A stretch of 64,000 nt of DNA from Pseudomonas gingeri (GCF_013386165.1 NZ_JACAOS010000015.1:569594-633593), one strand, 5' to 3'. Counted from the stretch's first letter, positions 1 to 9,706 are shown. The notes: generated from the letters alone by a model not told the origin. Program-made: numbers and translations.

Positions 1-137
1 CTGGTCATCGAGCCGTGGGGGTCGAGGTCGACCACGACCACGCGCTTGCCCGCCTCGGCCAGCAATCCGGCTAAAGCGATGGAGGAAGTGGTCTTACCGA
101 CGCCACCCTTTTGATTGGCTACTGCCCAGACTCTCAT
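1..137 (-). CDS. ParA-family ATPase (ParC-like), N-terminal fragment
   Basis: Only the first 45 codons lie in the window; the gene runs off the left edge. The protein starts [19 protein letters not shown], a deviant Walker A motif (KGGVGKT), followed by a [11 protein letters not shown] switch region (D at about 40), which marks a ParA/MinD-type ATPase. In Pseudomonas and Vibrio the ParA homologue next to cheA-cheB-motCD, called ParC, places chemotaxis arrays at the cell pole. Position after motD supports that role here. The family is certain from the motif; the ParC role is inferred from context. FleN (7412-8245) is a separate ATPase of the same superfamily. Confidence 0.85.
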   Translation of the reverse strand, partial: MRVWAVANQKGGVGKTTSSIALAGLLAEAGKRVVVVDLDPHGSMT

Positions 138-188
138 TCAGTGTATTCCTCCCGGCAGGCGTCAAACCTGCCGAGAAATAGCGCCAAG

Positions 189-1076
189 TTATAGAGCAGG
201 TGCCGGAGATTTGACGGCGTTCTCGCGTACCGCTTGCTTTATCGCTGGCGGTGCAGTTTGTGTGCCAGCACGCTTCAACGCGGCATCCGGTGTTGCATTG
301 GCCGTGCCGGTGCCGGTCAGGCTGCGGCGGACGTCGAGATTACGCGACACCACCAGCACCACCCGACGATTGCGCGCCCGGCCTTCGGCAGTGGCATTGT
401 TGGCCACTGGCTGGAACTCACCATAACCCACCGAGGCCAGGCGGCTGGGGTTGACCCCTTCCATGGCCATCATCCGCACGATACTCGACGAGCGAGCCGA
501 GGACAGCTCCCAGTTGGTGGGGTATTGCGCGGTGCGAATCGGCTGGTCATCGGTAAAGCCTTCGACGTGGATCGGGTTGTCGAAGGGTTTGAGGATCTTC
601 GCCACCTTGTCGATGATGTTGAACGCCATGTCGCTGGGCATCGCATCACCGCTGCCGAACAGCAGGCTGGAGTTGAGTTCGATCTCGACCCACAGCTCGT
701 TGCCACGCACGGTCATCTGGTTGGAACTGATCAGGTCGCCGAAGGCCGCACTGATATCGTCGGCGATGCTCTTGAGTGGATCCTTGGCACCCTGGCCGAG
801 GGCGGCGTCGGTCTGTTCGCTGTCCTTGATCAGTGGCTCGGCCGGCTTGACCGTGACCGGGCGCTCATCACCGATGGGAATCGGCTTGAGGCTGCGGTCG
901 ACGTCACTGAACACCCCGACCAGCGCCTGCGAGATCACCTTGTACTTGCCTTCGTTGATCGAGGAAATCGAGTACATGACCACGAAAAAGGCGAACAGCA
1001 GCGTGATGAAGTCAGCGTAGGAAACCAGCCAGCGCTCGTGATTCACATGCTCTTCGTGTTGGCGACGTCTGGCCAT
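189..1076 (-). CDS. motD: MotD, flagellar stator protein (MotB family)
   Basis: 295 aa. A basic N-terminus (MARRRQHEEH) precedes one transmembrane helix at about residues 17-38. This helix carries the MotB-type YADFITLLFAFF segment, with D22 as the likely proton-binding aspartate. A periplasmic linker leads to an OmpA/MotB peptidoglycan-binding domain at about 150-250, containing VEGFTDDQP, SSARSSSIVR and GRARNRRVV. With MotC it forms one of the two stator sets of Pseudomonas. It starts 10 nt after the motC stop, so the two are probably cotranscribed. It is called MotD rather than MotB because of its pairing with motC at the end of the che cluster. Confidence 0.93.
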   Translation of the reverse strand: MARRRQHEEHVNHERWLVSYADFITLLFAFFVVMYSISSINEGKYKVISQALVGVFSDVDRSLKPIPIGDERPVTVKPAEPLIKDSEQTDAALGQGAKDPLKSIADDISAAFGDLISSNQMTVRGNELWVEIELNSSLLFGSGDAMPSDMAFNIIDKVAKILKPFDNPIHVEGFTDDQPIRTAQYPTNWELSSARSSSIVRMMAMEGVNPSRLASVGYGEFQPVANNATAEGRARNRRVVLVVSRNLDVRRSLTGTGTANATPDAALKRAGTQTAPPAIKQAVRENAVKSPAPAL

Positions 1077-1086
1077 GTCTACTCCA

Positions 1087-1827
1087 TCAGTCCATGAAGC
1101 CTTGCAGCTTCAATTCAATGGAGCGCGGGTTCTCGCCTTCGGCAATCGACAGGATGCCTTCAAGGAGCATTTCCCGGTAGCGTGACTGGCGCAGGGCAAT
1201 CGACTTGAGCTTGCTCGCCACCGGCAGCAGCACCAGGTTCGCACTGGCCACACCGTAGATGGTGGCAACGAAGGCCACGGCAATGCCGCTACCCAGTTGC
1301 GAAGGATCGCCGAGGTTGCCCATCACGTGAATCAGGCCCATGACCGCACCGATGATACCGATGGTCGGCGCATAGCCGCCCATGCTTTCGAAGACCTTGG
1401 CGGCTTCGATATCACGGCTTTCCTGGGTGTAGAAATCCACTTCGAGAATGCTGCGGATAGCCTCCGGCTCGGCGCCATCGACCAGCAGTTGCAGGCCCTT
1501 GCGTGAGTAGGTATCCGGCTCGGACTCGGCGATGCTTTCCAGGCCCAGCAGGCCTTCCTTGCGCGCCGTCAGGCTCCAGTTGACCACGCGCTCGACGCCG
1601 GCAGGCAGATCGATACGCGGGGGGAAGAGGATCCAGATGACAATCTGCATGGCTCGCTTGAACGCGCTCATCGGCGATTGCAGCAAGGCCGCGCCAATGG
1701 TCCCGCCGAGCACGATCAAGGCGGCCGGACCGTTGGCCAGGGCCCCGAGGTGCCCGCCTTCGAGGAAGTTGCCGCCGATGATGGCGACAAACGCCAGGAT
1801 CATCCCGATAAGGCTCAACACATCCAT
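1087..1827 (-). CDS. motC: MotC, flagellar stator protein (MotA family)
   Basis: 246 aa, inner membrane. Four hydrophobic segments lie at about 3-20, 32-50, 152-172 and 180-203. The long cytoplasmic loop between segments 2 and 3 carries R89 and E97, which line up with the rotor-contacting Arg90/Glu98 of E. coli MotA. The conserved proline of helix 3 is P154 in GGYAPTIGIIG. It forms the proton channel with MotD. Its ATG overlaps the cheB stop by one base (TGATG), so translation is probably coupled to cheB. Confidence 0.94.
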   Translation of the reverse strand: MDVLSLIGMILAFVAIIGGNFLEGGHLGALANGPAALIVLGGTIGAALLQSPMSAFKRAMQIVIWILFPPRIDLPAGVERVVNWSLTARKEGLLGLESIAESEPDTYSRKGLQLLVDGAEPEAIRSILEVDFYTQESRDIEAAKVFESMGGYAPTIGIIGAVMGLIHVMGNLGDPSQLGSGIAVAFVATIYGVASANLVLLPVASKLKSIALRQSRYREMLLEGILSIAEGENPRSIELKLQGFMD

Positions 1828-2963
1828 CAGAGGCAGGCCTCGACCAGATGCTTGCCGATTTCATCCAGGCTGTAGACCGCGTCGGCCAGCTCGGCCTTGA
1901 CGATGGCCATGGGCATGCCATAGATCACGCAACTGGCTTCGTCCTGGGCCCAGATGGCACTGCCACCCTGCTTGAGCAGGCGCGCGCCTTCACGACCGTC
2001 GGCGCCCATGCCGGTGAGGACCACCGCCAGAACTTTGTCGCCGTAGGACTTGGCTGCGGAACCAAAGGTGATATCCACGCACGGCTTGTAGTTGAGACGC
2101 TCGTCGCCCGGCAGAATTTTCACCGCGCCACGCCCGTCGATCATCATCTGCTTGCCACCCGGCGCGAGCAAGGCCAGGCCCGGGCGCAGGATGTCACCGT
2201 CCTCGGCTTCCTTGACGCTGATCTGGCAGAGCTTGTCCAGACGTTCGGCAAAGGCCTTGGTAAAGGCCGCCGGCATGTGCTGGATCAACACGATGGGCGC
2301 CGGGAAGTTGGCCGGCAACTGGGTCAGGACCCGCTGCAGAGCCACCGGGCCGCCGGTGGACGTACCGATGGCGACCAGCTTGTAGGCTTTGCGCTTCGGC
2401 GCGCCGGAGGTCGAGACCGAGGCGTGTGCCGGAGCATGTGCCGGAGCGCGGCTGGCCACCGGCGTGGTCCGCACAGGTGCCGGCGCGGAGCTGGTGTAGC
2501 TGCTGGAGGTCGCTGCCGGCGTGGGTGCCGGTTGCGGCGCGGCAGGCACACTGCTGAAGCGACGGTTGCTGCGCGAGATGCTGTGCACCTTCTCGCACAA
2601 CAGTTGCTTGACCTTCTCCGGGTTGCGCGAGATGTCTTCGAAATTCTTCGGCAGGAAGTCCACGGCCCCGGCGTCCAGCGCATCGAGGGTCACTCGGGCG
2701 CCTTCGTGGGTCAGGGACGAGAACATCAGCACCGGTGTCGGGCAGCGCTGCATGATGTGCCGCACGGCCGTGATGCCATCCATCATCGGCATCTCGTAGT
2801 CCATGGTGATCACGTCCGGCTTGAGGGCCAGGGCCTGATCGATCGCTTCTTTACCGTTGGTCGCCGTACCGACGACCTGAATGCTCGGATCCGCCGAAAG
2901 GATTTCCGAGACGCGGCGGCGGAAAAACCCCGAATCATCCACCACCAGGACCTTGACTACCAT
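1827..2963 (-). CDS. cheB: CheB, protein-glutamate methylesterase response regulator
   Basis: 378 aa from the ATG at 2963, which has GGAG at good spacing; an in-frame ATG 36 nt further upstream has no such support. The receiver domain (1-120) has D9/D10 and phospho-acceptor D55. A long Pro/Ala/Ser linker (about 138-190) leads to the methylesterase domain, with catalytic S202 (GTSTGGP), H229 (IQHMP) and D322 (GMGADG). It demethylates or deamidates chemoreceptors during adaptation once phosphorylated by CheA. It lies 53 nt after cheA and overlaps motC. Confidence 0.96.
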   Translation of the reverse strand: MVVKVLVVDDSGFFRRRVSEILSADPSIQVVGTATNGKEAIDQALALKPDVITMDYEMPMMDGITAVRHIMQRCPTPVLMFSSLTHEGARVTLDALDAGAVDFLPKNFEDISRNPEKVKQLLCEKVHSISRSNRRFSSVPAAPQPAPTPAATSSSYTSSAPAPVRTTPVASRAPAHAPAHASVSTSGAPKRKAYKLVAIGTSTGGPVALQRVLTQLPANFPAPIVLIQHMPAAFTKAFAERLDKLCQISVKEAEDGDILRPGLALLAPGGKQMMIDGRGAVKILPGDERLNYKPCVDITFGSAAKSYGDKVLAVVLTGMGADGREGARLLKQGGSAIWAQDEASCVIYGMPMAIVKAELADAVYSLDEIGKHLVEACL

Positions 2964-3015
2964 AAACACTCCGTTAGGCACGGCGGCGGGCTTGAGCACC
3001 GCCGCCGGACCAGAA

Positions 3016-5307
3016 TCAAATACGCCGTGCGGCGTAGCGCTTGAGCATGCTCGGCACGTCGAGAATCAGCGCAATGCGACCGTCACCGGTGATGGTGGCG
3101 CCCGACATGCCCGGTGTCCCCTGCAGCATCTTGCCCAGCGGTTTGATAACCACTTCTTCCTGACCCACCAACTGATCGACGACAAAGCCGATCCGCTGGG
3201 TGCCCACCGAAAGGATCACCACGTGGCCTTCACGCTGCTCTTCGTGAGCAGCCGAGCTGACCAGCCAGCGCTTGAGGTAGAACAGCGGCAGGGCCTTGTC
3301 CCGGACGATCACCACTTCCTGGCCGTCGACCACGTTGGTGCGCGACAGGTCGAGGTGGAAGATCTCGTTGACGTTGACCAGCGGGAACGCAAAGGCCTGG
3401 TTGCCGAGCATGACCATCAGGGTCGGCATGATCGCCAGGGTCAAAGGGACCTTGATGACGATCTTCGAGCCCTTGCCCTTGGTCGAGTAGATGTTGATGG
3501 TGCCGTTGAGCTGGGCGATCTTGGTTTTCACCACGTCCATGCCCACACCGCGCCCGGAGACGTCGGAGATCTCGGTCTTGGTCGAGAAGCCCGGGGCGAA
3601 GATCAGGTTGAAGCAGTCGGTCTCGCTCAGGCGATCGGCTGCATCCTTGTCCATCAGCCCCTTCTTCACCGCGATGCTGCGCAGCACGTCGGCGTCCATG
3701 CCCTTGCCGTCATCGGAGATCGACAGCAGGATGTGGTCGCCTTCCTGCTCGGCGGAAAGGATCACCCGACCGCTGCGGGACTTGCCCATGGCTTCGCGGT
3801 CGGCGGGTTCTTCAATGCCGTGGTCGACCGAGTTGCGCACCAAGTGGACCAGCGGGTCGGCCAGGGCCTCCACCAGGTTCTTGTCGAGGTCGGTCTCTTC
3901 GCCCACCAGTTCCAGGTTGATCTCTTTCTTCAACTGCCGGGCCAGGTCGCGAACCAGGCGCGGGAAGCGGCCGAAGACTTTCTTGATCGGCTGCATGCGG
4001 GTTTTCATCACCGCGGTCTGCAGGTCGGCGGTCACCACGTCGAGGTTCGACACGGCCTTGGACATGGCTTCATCGCCACTGTTCAAGCCCAGGCGCACCA
4101 GGCGGTTACGCACCAGCACCAGTTCGCCGACCATGTTCATGATCTCGTCCAGGCGCGCGGTATCGACCCGCACAGTGGTTTCCGCTTCGCTGGCGGCCGG
4201 CTTTTCGCCAGCCGCAGCGGCAGGCGCCGGGGCACGGGCCGGAGCCGGTGCCGCAGCGGCAGCAGGCGCCGGTGCGGCCTTGGCCGGAGACGGGGTAGCG
4301 GCCACCGGGGCTGGCGCCTTGGCAGCTGGCGCAGGCGCGGCGGCGGCAGCCGGTTTGCTCGCGACCGGAGTGGCCACGGCGGTGGCTGCGGCCACTTCGG
4401 TGAACTTGCCCTTGCCATGAAGCTCGTCGAGCAGCGATTCGAATTCCTGGTCGGTGATCAGGTCGCCGCTTGCAGCGCCGGTTTTCTCTGCCGCCTGGGC
4501 CGAAGCCGCCGTGGTGTCGAGCGCCTCGACCTTGAACGAACCCTTGCCATGCAACTGATCGAGCAAGGCTTCAAATTCGTCATCGGTAATATCGGTACTT
4601 TTTTCAGCCCCGCCGCTGGCAGCAGGAGGGGCCGCCGATGGCGTCGGCGCCGCCACGGCATCTGCCGCGAACTGGCCCTTGCCGTGCAACTGGTCGAGCA
4701 GGGACTCGAACTCGGCATCGGTGATTTCGTCGCTGCCGGCCTCGCCTTGCGCTGCCGCCACGGCTTTTGGCGCTTCGGCCTCAGCCTCGGCCTTGACGCT
4801 GTTCAAGGAGTCGAGCAGCAACTCGAATTCGTTGTCAGTGATGTCGCCGGACTCGCTTTCAGCGACCGGTTCAGGCTCCGCCACCTCGGCCACTGGCGCG
4901 GCCACTTCTTCGGCACCCGCCGGTTCCGCCAGGCGCGCCAAGGCCGCCAGCAGCTCCGGGGTCGCCGCAGTGATCGGGCCACGTTCACGCACTTCGCTGA
5001 ACATGCCGTTCACCGCATCCAGCGCTTCCAGGACCACGTCCATCAGCTCCGAGTCGACGCGCCGCTCACCCTTGCGCAGGATGTCGAACACGTTCTCGGC
5101 GATGTGACAGCACTCCACCAGCTCATTGAGCTGGAGGAAGCCGGCGCCCCCTTTTACAGTGTGAAAACCGCGAAAGATTGCATTGAGCAGGTCCGCATCA
5201 TCAGGCCGGCTTTCCAGCTCGACCAGTTGTTCGGACAGTTGCTCCAGAATCTCGCCGGCCTCAACCAGAAAATCCTGAAGGATCTCTTCATCGGCGCCGA
5301 AGCTCAT
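3016..5307 (-). CDS. cheA: CheA, chemotaxis histidine kinase
   Basis: 763 aa. The N-terminal Hpt (P1) domain has phospho-acceptor H49 in [13 protein letters not shown]. Residues 155-302 hold four copies of an acidic motif of the form ITDxEFExLLDxLHGKG, followed by an Ala/Pro-rich linker (305-370). Then come dimerisation (P3, from about 380), the HATPase with [12 protein letters not shown] and [12 protein letters not shown], and the C-terminal CheW-like P5 domain. It phosphorylates CheY and CheB in response to receptor state. It starts 14 nt after the cheZ stop. The repeat block is not part of a canonical P2 domain and is treated as a separate finding. Confidence 0.96.
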   Translation of the reverse strand: MSFGADEEILQDFLVEAGEILEQLSEQLVELESRPDDADLLNAIFRGFHTVKGGAGFLQLNELVECCHIAENVFDILRKGERRVDSELMDVVLEALDAVNGMFSEVRERGPITAATPELLAALARLAEPAGAEEVAAPVAEVAEPEPVAESESGDITDNEFELLLDSLNSVKAEAEAEAPKAVAAAQGEAGSDEITDAEFESLLDQLHGKGQFAADAVAAPTPSAAPPAASGGAEKSTDITDDEFEALLDQLHGKGSFKVEALDTTAASAQAAEKTGAASGDLITDQEFESLLDELHGKGKFTEVAAATAVATPVASKPAAAAAPAPAAKAPAPVAATPSPAKAAPAPAAAAAPAPARAPAPAAAAGEKPAASEAETTVRVDTARLDEIMNMVGELVLVRNRLVRLGLNSGDEAMSKAVSNLDVVTADLQTAVMKTRMQPIKKVFGRFPRLVRDLARQLKKEINLELVGEETDLDKNLVEALADPLVHLVRNSVDHGIEEPADREAMGKSRSGRVILSAEQEGDHILLSISDDGKGMDADVLRSIAVKKGLMDKDAADRLSETDCFNLIFAPGFSTKTEISDVSGRGVGMDVVKTKIAQLNGTINIYSTKGKGSKIVIKVPLTLAIMPTLMVMLGNQAFAFPLVNVNEIFHLDLSRTNVVDGQEVVIVRDKALPLFYLKRWLVSSAAHEEQREGHVVILSVGTQRIGFVVDQLVGQEEVVIKPLGKMLQGTPGMSGATITGDGRIALILDVPSMLKRYAARRI
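4402..4845 (-). repeat. Four-copy acidic motif repeat inside cheA
   Basis: Translated copies lie at CheA residues 155-169, 194-213, 239-258 and 283-302, spaced about 40-45 residues apart. Each starts with a Thr-Asp pair, continues EFExLLDxL, and in three copies ends HGKGxF. The first copy lacks the HGKG tail. Spacers are Ala/Pro/Glu-rich and not conserved. The pattern suggests repeated short helical docking motifs in a disordered linker. Confidence 0.85.
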
Positions 5308-5321
5308 GTGTTTGGGTGCTC

Positions 5322-6110
5322 CTAGAATCCAAGACTGGAAAGCAAATCGTCGACATCGTCCTGACCGGACATAACGTCTTCACGTTTATCGGCATGAATC
5401 TGCGGACCTTCACCCTGGGCCATCTGTTTTTGTGGGTCTTTTTCGGCAAGAAGCGCATCACGGTCATGTTCGATACCGGCAAAGCGGTCGACTTGACTGG
5501 CCATCAGCACCAATTTGAGCAAATTGCTTTCCACTTCGGTGACCATCGTGGTCACGCGCTTGATCACCTGACCGGTAAGGTCCTGGTAATCCTGGGCCAG
5601 CAGAATATCGTTCAGCTCGCTCGACACCGAGCGGGTTTCCTGCTCGCTGCGGGACAGGAACGTCTCGACCCGGCGCGCCAGCTCACGAAACTCCTGGGCA
5701 CCGACTTCGCGCCGCATGAAACGGCTCCAGTCGGCGCTCAGGGCCTTGGCTTCCACGTTCAGGCCAGTGACCCTCGGGGTCGCACTCTCCACCAGATCCA
5801 TGGTGCGATTGGCCGCCGCCTCGGTCAGCCGGACCACATAGGACAGGCGTTCGGTGGCGTCCGTGATCTGCGAGACCTCCTCGGCCTGCGGCATATGCGG
5901 GTCGATCTGGAAGTTGACGATCGCGCTGTGCAATTCGCGAGTGAGCTTGCCAACTTCCAGGTACAGGCCACGGTCACGGGTCTGATTCAGCTCATGGATC
6001 ATTTGCACCGCGTCGCCAAACCGACCTCTTTCAAGGCTTTCGACCAGTTCGCGGGCATGTTTTTTCAGGGTTAGTTCAAAATCACCCAGTGAAGATTCGT
6101 TGTGCTCCAT
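5322..6110 (-). CDS. cheZ: CheZ, CheY-P phosphatase
   Basis: 262 aa and mostly helical, matching the long CheZ hairpin. The catalytic helix reads LLAQDYQDLTGQVIKRV, containing the Gln that inserts into the CheY active site. The C-terminus (MSGQDDVDDLLSSLGF) is the amphipathic tail that binds CheY-P. It dephosphorylates CheY and ends the signal to the motor. The gene lies between cheY (22 nt) and cheA (14 nt) in one transcript. Confidence 0.95.
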   Translation of the reverse strand: MEHNESSLGDFELTLKKHARELVESLERGRFGDAVQMIHELNQTRDRGLYLEVGKLTRELHSAIVNFQIDPHMPQAEEVSQITDATERLSYVVRLTEAAANRTMDLVESATPRVTGLNVEAKALSADWSRFMRREVGAQEFRELARRVETFLSRSEQETRSVSSELNDILLAQDYQDLTGQVIKRVTTMVTEVESNLLKLVLMASQVDRFAGIEHDRDALLAEKDPQKQMAQGEGPQIHADKREDVMSGQDDVDDLLSSLGF

Positions 6111-6132
6111 AGCGCCCCCGTGGTGGACTTCA

Positions 6133-6504
6133 TCAGCCGATGCGTTCGAAGATTTTCTCGATCTTCTCTTTCAACGCCTGGGCTGTGAATGGTTTGACCA
6201 CATAGCCGTTTACACCGGCCTGGGCAGCTTCGATGATCTGCTCGCGCTTGGCTTCAGCCGTGACCATCAGCACCGGCAGGTGCTTGAGCTTTTCATCGGC
6301 GCGCACGTGACGCAGCAAATCGATACCCGTCATGCCGGGCATGTTCCAGTCGGTGACCAGAAAGTCGATGCTACCGCTGTTGAGGACGGGAATCGCGGTA
6401 GTACCGTCATCCGCCTCAACCGTGTTGGTGAACCCGAGGTCACGCAACAGGTTCTTGATGATCCGCCGCATCGTTGAAAAATCATCAACGATGAGGATTT
6501 TCAT
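6133..6504 (-). CDS. cheY: CheY, chemotaxis response regulator
   Basis: 123 aa single receiver domain. Acidic pocket D7/D8, phosphorylation site D52, T82 and K104 (VVKPF) are all present. Phospho-CheY binds FliM/FliN and changes rotation. The chosen start is the ATG giving MKILIVDDF, the usual CheY N-terminus. A TTG eight codons upstream would add EVELDKN and is less likely, although the GGAGG box lies close to it. Confidence 0.96.
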   Translation of the reverse strand: MKILIVDDFSTMRRIIKNLLRDLGFTNTVEADDGTTAIPVLNSGSIDFLVTDWNMPGMTGIDLLRHVRADEKLKHLPVLMVTAEAKREQIIEAAQAGVNGYVVKPFTAQALKEKIEKIFERIG

Positions 6505-6654
6505 GTTCTTGTCCAATTCGACCTCCAAGCAGTCTTAAACGCGTTCAGCACCTGGACGCGCTGTTCAATCAATTCGGCACAGCACTCAACGACTGCATGG
6601 AAACCCCATCCGGCCGAGTCACCCACCAGGCGTAACGCCAAGTCGGTCTCGTAC

Positions 6655-6672
6655 GCAGTGTTCCCACACTGC
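6655..6672 (-). other. Hairpin just after fliA
   Basis: A perfect 7-bp inverted repeat (GCAGTGT / ACACTGC) with a 4-nt loop starts 3 nt after the fliA stop. No T-run follows, so it is not a standard terminator. It could protect or process the fliA 3' end, or weaken read-through into cheY. The rest of the 170-nt fliA-cheY gap shows no promoter I can defend. Confidence 0.4.
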
Positions 6673-6674
6673 CT

Positions 6675-7415
6675 TCAGCGCGCTCGCCACTCCCCCAAAC
6701 GCCCCCGCAAACGGGCCGCGCACTGGCTGTGTAACTGGCTGACTCGCGACTCGCTGACCCCCAGCACCTCACCAATTTCCTTGAGGTTCAGCTCCTCGTC
6801 GTAGTACAGCGCCAACACCAGTCGCTCACGCTCCGGCAAATTGGCAATCGCATCCGCCAGCGCCGCCTGGAAGCGTTCATCTTCCAGGTCGCGCGACGGT
6901 TCGAGATGAGCACTCGCGCCGTCCTCGTGCAGCCCTTCATGCTCGCCGTCCTGCAACAGGTCGTCGAAACTGAACAGGCGGCTGCCCAAGGTATCGTTCA
7001 AAATCCCGTAATAATCATCGAGACTTAACTGGAGTTCGGCTGCAACCTCGTGATCTTTAGCGTCGCGACCGGTTTTTGCTTCAATTGCACGAATTGCGTC
7101 ACTGACCATGCGTGTATTGCGGTGCACCGAGCGCGGCGCCCAGTCGCCCTTGCGCACTTCATCGAGCATCGCACCACGGATACGAATGCCGGCGTAGGTC
7201 TCGAAACTGGCACCTTTGCTTGCGTCGTATTTGGTCGAGACTTCCAGCAGACCGATCATCCCGGCCTGGATCAGATCCTCGACCTGAACGCTGGCCGGCA
7301 GCCGCGCCAGCAAGTGATAGGCGATACGTTTGACCAGGGGCGCGTAACGTTCGATCAATTCATACTGGCTGTCACGCGACGACTTGGAATACATGCGATA
7401 GCCACTGGCAGTCAT
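6675..7415 (-). CDS. fliA: FliA, flagellar sigma-28 factor
   Basis: 246 aa from the ATG at 7415, whose ATGA overlaps the fleN stop. A much longer in-frame extension upstream runs through fleN in another frame and is rejected. Sigma region 2 contains HLLARLPASVQVEDLIQAGM and FETYAGIRIRGAMLDEVRKG. Region 4 has LPERERLVLALYYDEELN and an HTH (LKEIGEVLGVSESRVSQLHS). FliA drives late genes such as fliC; candidate targets in the window are the elements at 36471-36498 and 33484-33510. Confidence 0.96.
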   Translation of the reverse strand: MTASGYRMYSKSSRDSQYELIERYAPLVKRIAYHLLARLPASVQVEDLIQAGMIGLLEVSTKYDASKGASFETYAGIRIRGAMLDEVRKGDWAPRSVHRNTRMVSDAIRAIEAKTGRDAKDHEVAAELQLSLDDYYGILNDTLGSRLFSFDDLLQDGEHEGLHEDGASAHLEPSRDLEDERFQAALADAIANLPERERLVLALYYDEELNLKEIGEVLGVSESRVSQLHSQCAARLRGRLGEWRAR

Positions 7416-8245
7416 AGCACCGGTCCCGCACTCGTTTGATGCACCAGACGCTCGACAAAAAATTCCAGATGCCCCCGCGGATTGGCGGGCAACGGCCAGG
7501 TGTCGACCTTCTGAGCGATAGCCTTGAACGCCAAGGCACATTTCGAACGAGGAAATGCCTCATAGACCGCACGCTGCTTTTGCACGGCCTTGCGCACACA
7601 CTCGTCATAAGGAACGGCGCCGACGTATTGTAGGGCCACGTCCAGGAAGCGATCCGTGACCTTGGTCAACTTGGCGAACAGATTGCGGCCTTCCTGCGGG
7701 CTCTGGGCCATGTTGGCCAGTACGCGGAAGCGGTTCATGCCGTAGTCGCGATTGAGCAACTTGATCAAGGCGTAGGCGTCAGTGATCGACGTCGGCTCGT
7801 CACAGACCACCAGCAGCACTTCCTGGGCCGCGCGGACAAAACTGACCACCGACTCACCAATACCCGCGGCGGTGTCGATCACCAGCACGTCGAGGTTGTC
7901 ACCGATATCGCTGAACGCCTGGATCAGGCCGGCATGCTGTGCCGGGCTCAGATGTACCATGCTCTGGGTACCCGAGGCCGCCGGCACGATGCGAATCCCG
8001 CCCGGGCCTTGCAACAGCACATCGCGCAGTTCACAACGGCCCTCGACCACGTCGGCCAGGGTGCGTTTGGGGGTCAGGCCCAAAAGGACGTCGACATTCG
8101 CCAGTCCCAGATCGGCATCCAGCAGCATGACACGACGGCCAAGCTCAGCCAGCGCCAGGGATAAGTTCACTGACACGTTGGTCTTCCCGACGCCACCTTT
8201 GCCGCCGGTCACCGCGATCACCTGTACGGGATGCATGCTGCCCAT
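7412..8245 (-). CDS. fleN: FleN (FlhG), MinD-like flagellar number regulator
   Basis: 277 aa. The deviant Walker A motif GGKGGVGKTN is at 14-23 (K21), followed by LLDADLGLANVDVLLG and DTAAGIGESVVSF. FleN is an ATPase that antagonises FleQ and keeps the polar flagellum number at one or few. It works with FlhF, encoded just upstream. The start is ATG GGC AGC ATG behind an AAGAAGAG purine stretch. It overlaps fliA by 4 nt. Confidence 0.95.
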   Translation of the reverse strand: MGSMHPVQVIAVTGGKGGVGKTNVSVNLSLALAELGRRVMLLDADLGLANVDVLLGLTPKRTLADVVEGRCELRDVLLQGPGGIRIVPAASGTQSMVHLSPAQHAGLIQAFSDIGDNLDVLVIDTAAGIGESVVSFVRAAQEVLLVVCDEPTSITDAYALIKLLNRDYGMNRFRVLANMAQSPQEGRNLFAKLTKVTDRFLDVALQYVGAVPYDECVRKAVQKQRAVYEAFPRSKCALAFKAIAQKVDTWPLPANPRGHLEFFVERLVHQTSAGPVL

Positions 8246-8254
8246 GTTCTCTTC

Positions 8255-8365
8255 TTACCTTGTCTTGCTTAGACGGAAGGCCACATAAGTGGCTGCGCGT
8301 TCACTTGTCGGAACAATGCGTGGCAGACCATCGATGTAGGTAATTTGCAACGTCTCAATACTCAT
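8255..8365 (-). CDS. Possible 36-codon small protein between flhF and fleN
   Basis: An ATG lies one base after the flhF stop (TGAGATG) and opens a 36-codon frame (MSIETLQITYIDGLPRIVPT..., ending FRLSKTR). It closes 9 nt before the fleN ATG, so it fills the 121-nt gap almost exactly. Upstream GGGTGGGC is only a weak ribosome site. Third positions are only about 50 percent G/C, lower than the neighbours, which argues against strong coding selection. No recognisable domain. Confidence 0.4.
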   Translation of the reverse strand: MSIETLQITYIDGLPRIVPTSERAATYVAFRLSKTR

Positions 8366-8366
8366 C

Positions 8367-9695
8367 TCAGCCCACCCGCTTTGACGGGCTGTGATAGATA
8401 TCAGCGAACATATCGGCCATGGCCTCCTCGCTGGGTTCTTCCTGCATTTGCACGCTGACTGCCCGGGACACCAGCTGATGCCGTCGCGGCAGGTGCAGGT
8501 CATCCGGAATGCGTGGTCCATCGGTCAGATAGGCCACGGGCAATTCGTGACTGATGGCCAGGCTCAGCACTTCGCCGAGGCTCGCCGTTTCATCAAGTTT
8601 AGTCAGGATGCACCCGGCCAGCCCGCAGCGCTTGTAGCTGTGGTAGGCGGCGGTCAGCACCTGTTTCTGGCTGGTGGTCGCCAGTACCAGATAGTTCTTC
8701 GCCTTGATCCCGCGTCCGGCCAGGCTTTCCAGTTGCATGCGCAACGCCGGGTCGCTGGCCTGCAGGCCGGCGGTATCGATCAGCACCACGCGCTTGCGCA
8801 GCAGCGGATCGAGGGCCTGGGCCAGGGACTGGCCCGGGTCGACATGGGTCACCGACACATTGAGGATCCGTCCCAGGGTCTTGAGCTGCTCCTGGGCACC
8901 GATACGGAAGCTGTCCATGCTCACCAGCGCGATGTTCTGTGCGCCGTACTTGAGCACGTAGCGCGCCGCCAGCTTGGCCAGCGTGGTGGTCTTGCCCATG
9001 CCGGCGGGACCGACCATGGCAATCACACCGCCCTCTTCCAGCGGCTCGATTTCCGGCGTGACGATCATCCGCGCCAGATGCGCCAGCAACATGCGCCAGG
9101 CTTGGCGTGGCTCGTCGATCTCGGTAATCAGTTCCAGCAGGTCCCGCGACAGCGGCCCGGACAGGCCGATGCGCTGCAGGCGACGCCAGAGGTTGGCCTG
9201 TTGCGGCTGACGGCCTTGCAACTGGTTCCAGGCCAGGGAGCCAAGCTGGACTTCCAGCAGCTCGCGCAGGCCGTTGAGTTCAGAACGCATCGAGTCGAAG
9301 ACCCGCTGGTCCACCGCCGGGGCGTGCACCACCGGAGCTGGGGCCGGGCGTCGCGGTTCGTCGAAGGTTGGCTCGATCAACGGCTCGGCAGCGGTCAACG
9401 GCAAGCCGGCGAACAGTTGGCGATTGGTCGCGGTGTCGGTGTCGCCTTCGCTGCGCAGGCTCAGTTCGGCCTGGGCGGTGACGATGCGCGACTGAGTCTT
9501 GCGCAGCTCGTCTTCGAGTTCCATGTTCGGCACCCGCGGCGACAGCGCCGAGAGCTTGTAGTCCAGGGCAGCCGTCAGCTCGACACCGCCCGCAATCCGG
9601 CGGTTGCCGATAATGGCCGCGTCAGAGCCCAGCTCATCACGAACGAGCTTCATGGCCTGACGCATATCGGCGGCGAAAAAACGCTTAACTTGCAT
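8367..9695 (-). CDS. flhF: FlhF, SRP-type GTPase for polar flagellar placement
   Basis: 442 aa. The N-terminal basic domain (MQVKRFFAADMRQAMKLVRDELG) is typical of FlhF. A variable Pro-rich middle (about 100-130) follows, then the NG GTPase domain. Its P-loop GPAGMGKTT is at 229-237, with VSMDSFRIGAQEQL, LIDTAG and TKLDETASLG further on. FlhF marks the pole where the flagellum assembles. It sits 11 nt after flhA. Confidence 0.96.
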   Translation of the reverse strand: MQVKRFFAADMRQAMKLVRDELGSDAAIIGNRRIAGGVELTAALDYKLSALSPRVPNMELEDELRKTQSRIVTAQAELSLRSEGDTDTATNRQLFAGLPLTAAEPLIEPTFDEPRRPAPAPVVHAPAVDQRVFDSMRSELNGLRELLEVQLGSLAWNQLQGRQPQQANLWRRLQRIGLSGPLSRDLLELITEIDEPRQAWRMLLAHLARMIVTPEIEPLEEGGVIAMVGPAGMGKTTTLAKLAARYVLKYGAQNIALVSMDSFRIGAQEQLKTLGRILNVSVTHVDPGQSLAQALDPLLRKRVVLIDTAGLQASDPALRMQLESLAGRGIKAKNYLVLATTSQKQVLTAAYHSYKRCGLAGCILTKLDETASLGEVLSLAISHELPVAYLTDGPRIPDDLHLPRRHQLVSRAVSVQMQEEPSEEAMADMFADIYHSPSKRVG

Positions 9696-9706
9696 AACCC
9701 ACTACC

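Noticed and set aside
2881..5325. Long plus-strand open frame opposite cheA, and similar ones opposite most genes
   Set aside because: They are frame shadows caused by high GC third positions; composition is low-complexity His/Arg/Gly/Gln, with no domains or ribosome sites.
6675..7541. A longer fliA starting at 7541
   Set aside because: The extra residues are off-frame fleN and do not resemble sigma region 1; the ATGA overlap at 7415 gives the expected FliA N-terminus.
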